64,000 nucleotides of DNA. It comes from Methanoregula sp. (lineage in GTDB: Archaea > Halobacteriota > Methanomicrobia > Methanomicrobiales > Methanospirillaceae). Below are positions 51,053-58,705 of this stretch, piece by piece (the stretch's first letter is position 1; the number at the start of each line of letters is the position of its first letter). The notes under the pieces are model-generated. The model saw nothing but the letters and a program-made list of their open reading frames with translations, ran no database searches and had not been told where the DNA came from. The stretch spans positions 1-64,000 of the forward strand of contig NZ_JALOCH010000006.1 of NCBI RefSeq assembly GCF_023227875.1, in the 5' to 3' direction. The position numbers and the translations under genes were made by a program.

Positions 51053-52411
51053 ATGAACACCGACCCGTCCGCCCGGAGGCTGAGAGGATTTTTCATTTTC
51101 TGCATCGTACTCCTTCTCCTTGCCGGCACGGTTCATGCCGAAACGGTCACTACCGAGACGCAGGCAGAACCTGTGACCTACCTCGACTTCAACGAGGGGA
51201 GTGGCAGTATTGCTCTCGATGCCTCCGGTCACGGGAACTCTGGTTTGATCGCGGGGGCTACGCGCACCCAGGGTGGCGGCTGCGGGGGCGCCCTCCTCTT
51301 CAACGGGACGGGAGAGCATGTCAGTATCCCGTACTCCTCCCTGAACCACCCGGAGAACGAGATCACCGTTTCCACCTGGTTCTATGTCGACTCGTTTGGT
51401 TCCCAGACTCTCGTCTCAAGTTACAAGAATGGCGGATACCGGCTGGGATTTGGTGACGGGAACGACCTGTGGTGGACGGTCTATACTGAAAAATCCGGTA
51501 GTGTCAGTGTCCCGGTACTACACGAGGGCATTACACCAGGCCTTTGGCACCATGTCACGGGGACCTATGACGGGGAGGCCGTGAAGATCTATCTTGATGG
51601 GGCGCTGAGGAACCGCGTCAACGCATCGGGTCGCATACTCTACGAATATCCAAACTATGTCATGCTCGGAGCGGATGCAGGGTCATCTACAACACCTGAC
51701 TCTCCCGAATGCTCCCGGTACCTGAAGGGCGGGCTGGATGAAGTCAGGATCTATGATACGGCGCTGGAATACAGCCAGGTCATGGATGACCGGTTCCGCT
51801 GCTCGGCAGAACCAAAGACCATCCCACCTGAACCTGCGAATGCGACTGTCGGCCTCACCACGTGCACAGCCAGTTCCGGCACATTGCAGCTCAATGCCGG
51901 GGAAACTACATTCCGGACCCTCCAGTTCAACGATAAACTGGAGAACGGGACCTGGTATGTTTCCGTGCCAAAAGGTTCAAAACTTATCGTCAAAGGACGC
52001 GATCTCTTCTCCTCTGCCTACCCGGATGCCTGGTATATCGAGATTGCGGACGGGACAGAGCGTGTGGACCGGTCGATCGCATTTCCCAATACCAACAATG
52101 CACCGGTTGCGGGTGTGATCCCTTCCGGGAACGCCACGGTGCATATCCGGTATTTTGACGGGAAATACCGTTTCCCGGCCAGTGTCGAGATGCAGTTCCA
52201 GTGTATTGCACCGCCCCCCCTTCCCCCGGTGATTATTCCCAGGAATATCCTGGCGAATCCCGGCATCGTGATCTATTCAGCATCATGGGCCACCCTGATA
52301 GCGGTACTGGTTGTGGTTGTATGGCTGCACCGGCGCAAGATGAAGGCCAGGGAAATGAGCAAGGGTGCGGAGCGGAATACTGAGACCGATAACGGTGGAC
52401 CAAAAGAATAA
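51053..52411 (+). CDS. Exported LamG-domain surface protein
   Basis: The protein is 452 residues. Signal peptide (FFIFCIVLLLLAGTVHAE), then a LamG/concanavalin-like domain (residues ~40-250: YLDFNEGSGSIALDASGHGN, ITVSTWFYVDSF, PGLWHHVTGTYDGEAVKIYL, GGLDEVRIYDTAL), a second beta domain, and a C-terminal membrane helix with a basic tail (LIAVLVVVVWLHRRKMKARE). LamG domains bind sugars or proteins, so a role in adhesion is likely. It is a single gene. Confidence 0.87.
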   Translation: MNTDPSARRLRGFFIFCIVLLLLAGTVHAETVTTETQAEPVTYLDFNEGSGSIALDASGHGNSGLIAGATRTQGGGCGGALLFNGTGEHVSIPYSSLNHPENEITVSTWFYVDSFGSQTLVSSYKNGGYRLGFGDGNDLWWTVYTEKSGSVSVPVLHEGITPGLWHHVTGTYDGEAVKIYLDGALRNRVNASGRILYEYPNYVMLGADAGSSTTPDSPECSRYLKGGLDEVRIYDTALEYSQVMDDRFRCSAEPKTIPPEPANATVGLTTCTASSGTLQLNAGETTFRTLQFNDKLENGTWYVSVPKGSKLIVKGRDLFSSAYPDAWYIEIADGTERVDRSIAFPNTNNAPVAGVIPSGNATVHIRYFDGKYRFPASVEMQFQCIAPPPLPPVIIPRNILANPGIVIYSASWATLIAVLVVVVWLHRRKMKAREMSKGAERNTETDNGGPKE

Positions 52412-52419
52412 AAAGAGAT

Positions 52420-52923
52420 TTACAGGGTAATTTCCCGGAACTGCTTGGCAAAAACACCACAGATCGGACACTTGTCTGGGGCCTTGCCGAGTTCGATATT
52501 GCCACAGACCGGGCAGAGGAATACCTTCTCCCTCCCGAGGTCGTGGCCGGCCTTTACTGCAACCAGGGCCTTCTTGTACAGCCCTGCATGCACCTGCTCT
52601 GCCTTCATCGCGTAGGTAAATGCAAGGATCGCATCGGTCTTGTTCTCTGCCTCAGCGGTTTTGAGAAAACCCGGGTACATCGTGGTGAATTCTTCGGTCT
52701 CTCCTGCGATCCCACCTTCGAGGTTCTGGGCAGTCGTGCCAACGGCAGAGAGCACTTTTAACAGTTTCTTTGCATGGATCGCCTCGGCCTCGGATGCCGC
52801 CCTGAAGAGGGTGGCCACACCCTTGAACCCCTCCTCAGCTGCTTTCTCCGAGAACGCCTGGTATTTCCGGTTTGCCTGCGATTCTCCGGCGAACGCTTCC
52901 TTCGCGTTGTCTATGGTTGACAT
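52420..52923 (-). CDS. rbr: Rubrerythrin
   Basis: The protein is 167 residues from the ATG at 52923; a start 12 codons upstream is less likely. The N-terminal ferritin-like diiron domain has the paired carboxylate motifs (FAGESQANRKYQAF, SEAEAIHAKKLL, EAENKTDAILAF ... KAEQVHAGLYKKAL), and the C-terminus is a rubredoxin-like Fe(Cys)4 site (CPVCGNIELGKAPDKCPICG). It reduces hydrogen peroxide in strict anaerobes. TATA-like TGTTTAAG at about 52948 suggests a leaderless mRNA. First gene of a redox-defence region. Confidence 0.94.
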   Translation of the reverse strand: MSTIDNAKEAFAGESQANRKYQAFSEKAAEEGFKGVATLFRAASEAEAIHAKKLLKVLSAVGTTAQNLEGGIAGETEEFTTMYPGFLKTAEAENKTDAILAFTYAMKAEQVHAGLYKKALVAVKAGHDLGREKVFLCPVCGNIELGKAPDKCPICGVFAKQFREITL

Positions 52924-53125
52924 AAGGGAATGGTATGGCGGGTAGTGGTTCTTAAACATTCTTTATGCGGCATCAGGGCGGGAGGGAGCCAGACGACAGG
53001 CGATACAGTACATTTGCGACAGGGAATAATTTAACATAAATAAAACACAGAATTATGGTGATTGCAAAAAGGCAGGCCGGGTTCCGGGATGGCAACCGGG
53101 TATGCCCGCCAGGATACCGTGCTGT

Positions 53126-53788
53126 ATGAGAAAAATGAGAGATGTGCCGTTTCAGGACAGGCCCCGCGAGAAGATAGCAAAAAAAGGTGCGTCCGCACTC
53201 TCGGATACTGAACTGATCGAGGCAATCATCGGGAGAGGGACAAAGAGAAAGGATGTCAGGGAAATCGCCAGGGACATCTGCGGGATCCTGAATGAGAGGC
53301 GGGACATCCGGTATGAGGACATCCGGGCACTCGAGGGGATCGGCCCCACGAAAGCATCCCAGATCATGGCCTGTTTTGAGATGGGGAGGCGGTATTTTGC
53401 ACCCGACACGGCTTGTGGGAAGGTCACAAAACCCAACGATATCCTCCCCCTCGTTGCCCACCTCCGGGACAAGCGGCAGGAACACTTCTGTTGCATCACG
53501 CTCAATGGTGCCGGGGAAGTGCTCGGTAACCGGATCATTACGGTCGGCCTGCTGAACCACAGCCTTGTCCACCCGCGGGAGGTGTTTGCCGATGCGATCA
53601 CGGACCGGGCGGCCTCGATCATCTGCGTCCATAACCATCCCTCGGGTTCCCTTGAACCAAGCTCGCAGGACATCGCGATCACAACCCAGCTCAAGGAGGC
53701 CGGGTCCCTTGTCGGGATCCAGCTCATCGACCATGTCATCGTAACGAAGACCGGGCACCTGAGCATGCGGGAACGCGGGCTGGTGTGA
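53126..53788 (+). CDS. radC: RadC/JAB-domain protein
   Basis: About 220 residues from the ATG at 53126 (53102 and 53135 also in frame). An N-terminal helix-hairpin-helix-like part (LSDTELIEAIIGRG, IRALEGIGPTKASQIMACFE) and the C-terminal JAB/MPN+ domain with the metal motif E-x-HNHPSG-x-x-x-PS-x-x-D (CVHNHPSGSLEPSSQD). Its function in DNA repair is disputed; JAB proteins are metalloproteases. It is divergent from rubrerythrin and followed by a hairpin remnant. Confidence 0.9.
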   Translation: MRKMRDVPFQDRPREKIAKKGASALSDTELIEAIIGRGTKRKDVREIARDICGILNERRDIRYEDIRALEGIGPTKASQIMACFEMGRRYFAPDTACGKVTKPNDILPLVAHLRDKRQEHFCCITLNGAGEVLGNRIITVGLLNHSLVHPREVFADAITDRAASIICVHNHPSGSLEPSSQDIAITTQLKEAGSLVGIQLIDHVIVTKTGHLSMRERGLV

Positions 53789-53815
53789 GACAGTGGTCCC
53801 TGAAAGGAACCGCTG

Positions 53816-53868
53816 GCTGGAGAAGACCATCAGGTCTTCGACCGAGCGTAGCAGAGTTCTTCGAATGG
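53816..53868. repeat. Hairpin element remnant of the GAAGA/TCTTC family
   Basis: After the radC stop: CTGGAG, then a hairpin with stem GAAGACC, loop ATCA, stem GGTCTTC (53822-53839), followed by CGACCGAGCG and TTCTTCGAA. The order CTGGAG-GAAGA hairpin-CGACCG matches the left half of the 42.8-kb element, but the right-hand hairpin is degenerate and there is no CTCCAG. Confidence 0.5.
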
Positions 53869-53897
53869 ATAGTTTACATAGGAGCCTTATGGAGCCT

Positions 53898-54491
53898 TTA
53901 CGGATTGAGTGTCTTACCCAGTGCAAATCCCTTGTCGTAAGCGGCATCCATCAGCCCGGGCTGCTGCGTGATGTCGCCAATCGTATCCATGTCGCTGACC
54001 AGCAGTTCGTCCCAGTACGTACAATCGATAATATCGAAGAATGCCTTCACGGTTAATTTGGCACCGACAAATACTTCCGGGACCTTCATACCGGAGATGC
54101 AGATGAAGAGCGCCTTTCGCACGACTCTCTTTTCAGCTGGGACAAGAGATTTTTTCCGCAGGTACTTTGCCATGAAAAAGACCTGGCAGCGGTCGATGAA
54201 AGACTTGAGCTTCCCGGGGATTCCCATGCACATGATCGGTGTTGCAAGGATGATACTGTCCGCATCCCGCACCTTCGGGTACAGCTGCTGCATATCGTCA
54301 TCCATGACGCACGTCTCGTGGTCCCTGCAGAAGAACATCTCCTGGCAGGCATCGAAACAGAGGTTTGTCACCACGATCTTTTCCACCGTGCAGCCGGCAT
54401 CCTTTGCCCCCTCAAGTGCCCGGTCCAGCAGTTGTGCCGTATTGCCCTCCGGGAGGGGACTCCCCAGAATCCCGATTACCCTGCCAGCCAT
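53898..54491 (-). CDS. Flavodoxin-fold FMN reductase, Isf-related (atypical Cys motif)
   Basis: The protein is 197 residues from the ATG at 54491 (MAGRVIGILGSPLPEGNTAQ). Flavodoxin-like FMN fold with GSPxxxGNT phosphate loop, then a Cys-rich insert LCFDACQEMFFCRDHETCVM, which differs in spacing from the compact CxxCxxC of the two flavoproteins at 57.5-58.7 kb. ADSIILATPIMCMGIPGKLK and FIDRCQVFF match the family. Probably an electron carrier or reductase in oxygen defence. It is a distant paralogue of the other two. Upstream DNA is the hairpin cluster. Confidence 0.86.
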   Translation of the reverse strand: MAGRVIGILGSPLPEGNTAQLLDRALEGAKDAGCTVEKIVVTNLCFDACQEMFFCRDHETCVMDDDMQQLYPKVRDADSIILATPIMCMGIPGKLKSFIDRCQVFFMAKYLRKKSLVPAEKRVVRKALFICISGMKVPEVFVGAKLTVKAFFDIIDCTYWDELLVSDMDTIGDITQQPGLMDAAYDKGFALGKTLNP

Positions 54492-54617
54492 ACAACAACT
54501 GGAGGTCAAAGAGGTCATATAGTTTTGCAAAAAAGCCTGACTGTCATTCACGATGAAAGCCGGATTGTCCTATCCCGAAATAATTTCCCAAAATAATCAC
54601 GAATATGAGCAAGCCCA

Positions 54618-54891
54618 CCCCCTTCGGGGGTCGCTCGGCCGCCTCGTCGGGGCCTCGCTGGGCAAGAATGTTGTTTGAAACTTTCGAGATTACAACGGGG
54701 GTCAAGGGGGCGCACCCCTTGGGCTGTCTTCGCAGTCTCGGACAGCGAGACGAGAAGATGCGCAGCATCTTCTCCGCCCTCGAAGAATCCTTCGGGTTCT
54801 TCTGCGTCCTCATGATCCTGTTGGACCATTCGGACTCCCCCTCTGGGGACCGACCGAAGGGAGGTTGCAGAAGAACGCGTTAGCGTTCTTC
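54618..54891. repeat. Cluster of at least six hairpins, three of the GAAGA/TCTTC family
   Basis: Hairpins in order: CCCCC-TTC-GGGGG (54618-54630); CAAGGGG / CCCCTTG (54703-54721); GTCTCG-GACAG-CGAGAC (54735-54751); a 10-bp stem GAGAAGATGC / GCATCTTCTC, loop GCA (54752-54774); stem GAAGAATCC, loop TTC, stem GGGTTCTTC (54782-54802); stem GAAGAACGC, loop GTTA, stem GCGTTCTTC (54870-54891). Stem cores vary but pairing is kept. This suggests selection for structure. Confidence 0.65.
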
Positions 54892-55017
54892 GAAGAGAGA
54901 GGGGGTCACTCTCATAACACAAAAAACGGGGCATCCGATGAGATTATACCTGATAGCATTTTTGTGAAATAAATCCGGGATATCACAGATGAAAAGCCGG
55001 ATTGGCATCAACACAAT

Positions 55018-55027
55018 TCATATATAT
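55018..55027 (+). promoter_or_regulatory. TATA box of the zinc-ribbon gene
   Basis: TCATATATAT/CATATATATC immediately ahead of the zinc-ribbon gene, 17-30 bases from the candidate starts at 55039 and 55051. Confidence 0.5.
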
Positions 55028-55038
55028 CTTTGGGGTCG

Positions 55039-55290
55039 ATGAGAGGTTTGGTGTTTCATTTGACCGAACAGAAGACCTACAACGCCGGCCAGAAAGTTGG
55101 GCCGGGCAAATACGTGTGTATCGACTGCGGAAAGGAGCTTACGCTCGACAAGAGCGAACAGGACCTCAGGAAATGTCCTGCCTGTGCCTGTGAAGAGTAC
55201 CAGTGCTTCCCGATGACCCACATCAGGCCGGACATCAAAACGGCGGAAGATGTAAAGAACCCGCCAAAACGCGGCAAGAGCAACATCTGA
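55039..55290 (+). CDS. Small zinc-ribbon (rubredoxin-like) protein
   Basis: About 83 residues. Conserved core YNAGQKVGPGKYVCIDCGKE ... RKCPACACEEYQCF: two CxxC pairs form a zinc ribbon or rubredoxin-like site, as in the 'zinc ribbon-containing (DUF1450-like)' small proteins. Start is uncertain: ATG 55039, GTG 55051 and TTG 55060 are in frame. It lies ahead of a desulforedoxin gene and may belong to the same redox operon; the gap is 110 bases. The function is not known. Confidence 0.75.
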   Translation: MRGLVFHLTEQKTYNAGQKVGPGKYVCIDCGKELTLDKSEQDLRKCPACACEEYQCFPMTHIRPDIKTAEDVKNPPKRGKSNI

Positions 55291-55399
55291 TCTCTTATTT
55301 TTTCTTTTCGCACCGTTATTCGAATGCTGGTGCCGGGGCCGCAACATCCGGCCGGTATTTGTGCACCAGGATCAATCCAGAATTGGGGAGACAAAGAAC

Positions 55400-55525
55400 A
55401 TGGTGAATGTTTCAAAGGAGGGGCAGGTCTTCAGGTGCGAGATCTGCGGTAATGTTGTTGAGGTGAAGGAAGCCGGCGGCGGAGAACTGATCTGCTGCGG
55501 AGAAGCAATGCAACTGGAGGAGTAA
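55400..55525 (+). CDS. Desulforedoxin-like protein (41 residues)
   Basis: A 41-residue gene, MVNVSKEGQVFRCEICGNVV then EVKEAGGGELICCGEAMQLE E. The four Cys pattern C-x2-C ... CC with GGG matches desulforedoxin, the Fe(Cys)4 domain also found at the N-terminus of desulfoferrodoxin. GGGGAG lies ten bases before the ATG. Only three bases separate its stop from the CMD gene, so it heads an operon with the CMD protein and peroxiredoxin. It probably carries electrons for peroxide or superoxide removal. Confidence 0.88.
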   Translation: MVNVSKEGQVFRCEICGNVVEVKEAGGGELICCGEAMQLEE

Positions 55526-55528
55526 ATC

Positions 55529-55942
55529 ATGGCAGTGAAAAAACCAATGATGAGGAAGGCGCCGGCAAAGAAGCCGGCCGTAAAGAAGGCAGCGACAAGG
55601 GGAAAAGATCTGAAGGGGCTTGAGAAGAAGATCGGCAAGGTCCCGAAATTCTTCAAGGAACTGACTACGAACGACCCAGAAATGTTCGATCTCGTCATGA
55701 AGTTCGAGAACCACATCTGGGACGATGGCAAGCTCACAAGGAAGACCAAGAAGCTGATCGCCATTGCGATCGCTGCGGCCCTCAGGGACCAGCACGCGGT
55801 ACGGGCCCAGCTCGCGGGAGCCGCCAGCCTTGGCGTTACGAAAGCGGAAGTGGAAGAGGCGCTCCGTGTCACGTTCCTTCTCTCGGGTATGCCGGCTTAT
55901 GTGTACGGCAAGGCCCAGCTCGATGAAGTGATGAAAAAGTAA
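55529..55942 (+). CDS. Carboxymuconolactone decarboxylase/AhpD-like protein with basic N-terminal tail
   Basis: The protein is 137 residues. The C-terminal ~100 residues are the CMD all-helical fold (FFKELTTNDPEMFDLVMKFE, AAALRDQHAVRAQLAGAASL). The usual AhpD C-x2-C is not seen: the corresponding region reads ALRDQHAVRAQL, so peroxidase-reductant activity of the AhpD type is unlikely. Residues 1-28 are a Lys/Pro/Ala tail (KKPMMRKAPAKKPAVKKAAT) like that on PurM in this window. Between desulforedoxin and peroxiredoxin in one operon. Confidence 0.88.
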   Translation: MAVKKPMMRKAPAKKPAVKKAATRGKDLKGLEKKIGKVPKFFKELTTNDPEMFDLVMKFENHIWDDGKLTRKTKKLIAIAIAAALRDQHAVRAQLAGAASLGVTKAEVEEALRVTFLLSGMPAYVYGKAQLDEVMKK

Positions 55943-55953
55943 GGTGGCCCGCG

Positions 55954-56598
55954 ATGGATACAGAGGAATGTGTTTCATTCCCGGTCCTGGGAGAACCAGC
56001 CCCGGACTTCACAGCAGAGACCACCCATGGCCCGATCATGCTCTCCAGCCTGAAAGGGAAATGGGTAGTGCTCTTCTCCCACCCCGCGGATTTCACGCCG
56101 GTCTGCACTACCGAGTTCCTTGCATTTGCTGCCATATACGACGAGCTGAAGGCGCTGAATGTCCAGCTGGTCGGGCTCTCTGTTGACAGCATCTCGTCCC
56201 ACCTGGGCTGGGTGCATGACATCAAAGAGATGATGGGTGTCCAGATCCCGTTCCCGATCATCGCCGACCTGAACATGAAGGTGGCAAAGAAGTACGGGAT
56301 GATCCACCCGGGCCAGAGCTCGACTGCCGCGGTCCGGTGCGTCTTCTTCATCGATGACAAAGGGATCATGCGGGCCATGATCTACTACCCGCTCCAGAAC
56401 GGGAGGTTCATGCCCGAGATCATCCGGCTTGTGAAGGCGCTCCAGACCACGGACAAGTACAAGGTCTCGACACCGGCCAACTGGCAACCGGGCGACAAGG
56501 TTGTCGTCCCGCCTCCAAAGACCGCAGCCGAGATGGAGAAGCGGCCATCCGAGGGGTACGAGTACAAGGACTGGTACCTCTGTTACAAAACAGTCTGA
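55954..56598 (+). CDS. Peroxiredoxin (Prx6/archaeal 1-Cys-like type)
   Basis: The protein is 214 residues. Peroxidatic Cys51 in HPADFTPVCTTEF, the conserved Arg in STAAVRCVFFIDD and the long C-terminal extension (PANWQPGDKVVVPPPKTAAE ... ending KDWYLCYKTV) of the archaeal Prx6 group. The late Cys may act as resolving residue. It reduces peroxides with electrons from a thioredoxin or rubredoxin-like partner. It closes the desulforedoxin-CMD-peroxiredoxin operon. Confidence 0.95.
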   Translation: MDTEECVSFPVLGEPAPDFTAETTHGPIMLSSLKGKWVVLFSHPADFTPVCTTEFLAFAAIYDELKALNVQLVGLSVDSISSHLGWVHDIKEMMGVQIPFPIIADLNMKVAKKYGMIHPGQSSTAAVRCVFFIDDKGIMRAMIYYPLQNGRFMPEIIRLVKALQTTDKYKVSTPANWQPGDKVVVPPPKTAAEMEKRPSEGYEYKDWYLCYKTV

Positions 56599-56739
56599 GT
56601 CCGGTATCAACCCATCAGAAAGATCCGGACACCCCTTTTTTCCGTAACGTCATCCGTAAAGGATGCTAACGCAACCCAGACTGACAAGCGGGTGATCGCG
56701 GGGTTCATCTGCTCCCGGAACGATCTGGTATGGAGGACG

Positions 56740-57393
56740 ATGGCGGACAATGGACAGGATGATGGGAAAACAGGGGGACGGCCGGTCCTGACCGACCCCC
56801 CGTTCTACCTGCCGGAGTTCGAGCAGTCGTACCGCTATATCATCGATGAGTACGATGTTGCACCAAAAGACATTGCCATCTTCATGCCCTGTGCGGTCCG
56901 GAAACCCTACAGCGCCAGCCCGAGCCACCAGCTGATCCGGATGATCATCTCGCAGGTGTTCTCCGAGCCGCAATACCATATCGTCATCTTCGGAACCTGT
57001 GGCATTGTCCCCGCGGAACTCGAGGAGATGTACCCGTACGCCCACTACAAGTACATGCTCGGGAAGTGCAAAGACCAGAAGGTCCTGGACGATTTCCTTA
57101 AAATCGAGACCGATCGCGTTGCCGGGTATCTTGAGAAGACGAAGGGTACCTACCGGTTCCGGATCGCGTACTGTATCGGTCTCTTCCGCGAGGCGTTGAT
57201 CCGGGGATCGGAGAAGGCCGGGGTAAAGATCGATCTCATCCTTCCCACCCGGGACATGATCAACAAGGTCGTGGAGGAGGGGGACTGCGTATTCGAGGAG
57301 GGGAGCCTCTCGATGGACGAGTACCTGGGCGAGTTCACAAACGAGATGATCCGGTTCCGGAATGCGCACTTCGGCAGGGACTCTGGCCGTTAA
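56740..57393 (+). CDS. Archaeosine synthase core (DUF5591) protein
   Basis: About 217 residues from the ATG at 56740 (GGAGG just upstream); a GTG at 56692 is in frame. The block IFMPCAVRKPYSASPSHQLI contains PC-x3-KPY-x2-S-x2-H, the hallmark of the ArcS catalytic core that adds the amidine group of archaeosine at tRNA position 15. TGT-like and PUA parts of full ArcS are absent, so it is a stand-alone core. Neighbouring redox genes give no clue. It probably acts with separate subunits. Confidence 0.8.
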   Translation: MADNGQDDGKTGGRPVLTDPPFYLPEFEQSYRYIIDEYDVAPKDIAIFMPCAVRKPYSASPSHQLIRMIISQVFSEPQYHIVIFGTCGIVPAELEEMYPYAHYKYMLGKCKDQKVLDDFLKIETDRVAGYLEKTKGTYRFRIAYCIGLFREALIRGSEKAGVKIDLILPTRDMINKVVEEGDCVFEEGSLSMDEYLGEFTNEMIRFRNAHFGRDSGR

Positions 57394-57462
57394 CGGTTGC
57401 ACAGGATCCGGTTCGTATCACCATCCAATTGTTTTTCAACGCGGATAACATAGAACAGAATA

Positions 57463-58077
57463 ATGACGATCAAGGTCCTCGCCTTTGCCGGCAGCCCCCG
57501 CCGGCACGGGAACTCGGAGACGCTGCTCGACTGGGTGCTGGGATCGATGGCGGAGGATCCGGAAGTCGCAATCGAGAAGGTTCCGCTTACCGAGGCAAAT
57601 ATCAATATCTGCCGTGGGTGCAATGCCTGCGAGAAGTTGAATAAGTGCGTCCAGCGCGACGGCATGGACATCTACCACGACAAGATCATCGAGGCAGATA
57701 TCATCCTGCTCTCCTCCCCCATCTTCTGCATGGGCATCGCCGCCCTGCCCAAGGCCCTCATCGACCGTATGCAGGTCTTCCGGTCGCGGAAGTTCGTCCT
57801 CAAGCTTCCCGTTGTGCCACCGGAACGGAGGGGAAAGCGGCTCGGCGCATTCCTTGCCAGTGCCGGCCAGGACTGGCCCTACGTATTCGATGCTGCAATC
57901 CCGTCCGTCAAATGCTTCTACCACGTGATTGACATCCGGGACGCCGACATCAGTTACCTCATGATCAACCATGTTGACGAGAAAGGCGCAATCGAACGAC
58001 ATCCAACTGCGAAGGCCGATGCCATGAAACTCGGGAAGGATATGATCGCCGAGCTGAAGAAACGGCTTTTGGCCTGA
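57463..58077 (+). CDS. Iron-sulfur flavoprotein (Isf-type NADPH-dependent FMN reductase)
   Basis: The protein is 204 residues. FMN loop AGSPRRHGNSETLLD, compact Cys motif CRGCNACEKLNKC (4Fe-4S site of Isf), and the flavodoxin core (IILLSSPIFCMGIAALPKAL). Methanosarcina Isf reduces O2 and H2O2 with ferredoxin electrons, and the same use is likely. It is seven bases ahead of a paralogue (58085), so the two are tandem duplicates in one operon. Confidence 0.9.
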   Translation: MTIKVLAFAGSPRRHGNSETLLDWVLGSMAEDPEVAIEKVPLTEANINICRGCNACEKLNKCVQRDGMDIYHDKIIEADIILLSSPIFCMGIAALPKALIDRMQVFRSRKFVLKLPVVPPERRGKRLGAFLASAGQDWPYVFDAAIPSVKCFYHVIDIRDADISYLMINHVDEKGAIERHPTAKADAMKLGKDMIAELKKRLLA

Positions 58078-58084
58078 GGTTGCC

Positions 58085-58690
58085 ATGACGATTACTGTTC
58101 TTGGGATATCGGGAAGCCCCCGGAGGCATGGCAATACCGAGACGCTCCTTGACAGCTTCCTCGAGGGGGCTCGGGAGGCCGGGGCAGGCGTTGAGAAGGT
58201 TATCCTCAAAGATCTTGATATCACCCCCTGTCGTGGATGCAATGCCTGTCACAAAGGCGGGGACTGTATCGTAAAGGATGATGCCCCGCTCTTATACGAC
58301 AGGATCTTTGCTGCTGACTGCGTTGCTGTCGCCTCTCCCATCTACAGCATGGGGATCACCGCCCAGCTCAAAGGGTTTATCGACCGGGGGCAGTACCTCT
58401 GGGCCCGCAAATTCGTTATAAAAACCATGTTCTTCCCAAACGACCATATTCAGCGCCACAAGGGGCTCTTCATCTCAACGGCCGGCCAGAACTGGGACCA
58501 TGTCTTTGACGGGGCGTTTCCGATGATCACCGCATTCTTCAACGGCACGGGATTCGAGTACTACGACAACATCATTGCGAATAATATGGACGAGTATGGC
58601 GGAATCAAGAACCATCCGACCGCCATGAAAGATGCGTTCCTCAAAGGGCAGCAGGTTGTCGCTGTACTGGAAAACCTGAAAAAACAATAA
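58085..58690 (+). CDS. Iron-sulfur flavoprotein (Isf-type), tandem paralogue
   Basis: The protein is 201 residues, close to the preceding gene: ISGSPRRHGNTETLLDSFLE and CRGCNACHKGGDC with shorter spacing to the last Cys. AVASPIYSMGITAQLKGFID is the flavodoxin core, and the C-terminal half (NNMDEYGGIKNHPTAMKDAF) differs most. Forms a tandem pair, perhaps as a heterodimer; the two cluster sites differ enough to suggest different potentials. Confidence 0.9.
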   Translation: MTITVLGISGSPRRHGNTETLLDSFLEGAREAGAGVEKVILKDLDITPCRGCNACHKGGDCIVKDDAPLLYDRIFAADCVAVASPIYSMGITAQLKGFIDRGQYLWARKFVIKTMFFPNDHIQRHKGLFISTAGQNWDHVFDGAFPMITAFFNGTGFEYYDNIIANNMDEYGGIKNHPTAMKDAFLKGQQVVAVLENLKKQ

Positions 58691-58705
58691 CCCTCTGAAA
58701 AAAGA

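Larger units (their letters stand above)
54552..55030. other. Gene-free divergent intergenic region rich in hairpins
   Basis: About 480 bases between the flavoprotein (minus) and a zinc-ribbon gene (plus) with no credible gene. It holds the hairpin cluster at 54618-54891, and, near its right end, the TATA of the zinc-ribbon gene (55018-55027). Confidence 0.6.

Noticed and set aside
54605..54883. 92-codon plus-strand frame across the hairpin cluster
   Set aside because: It runs through inverted repeats, has no ribosome site and gives a low-complexity translation. The structure of the DNA explains the lack of stops.
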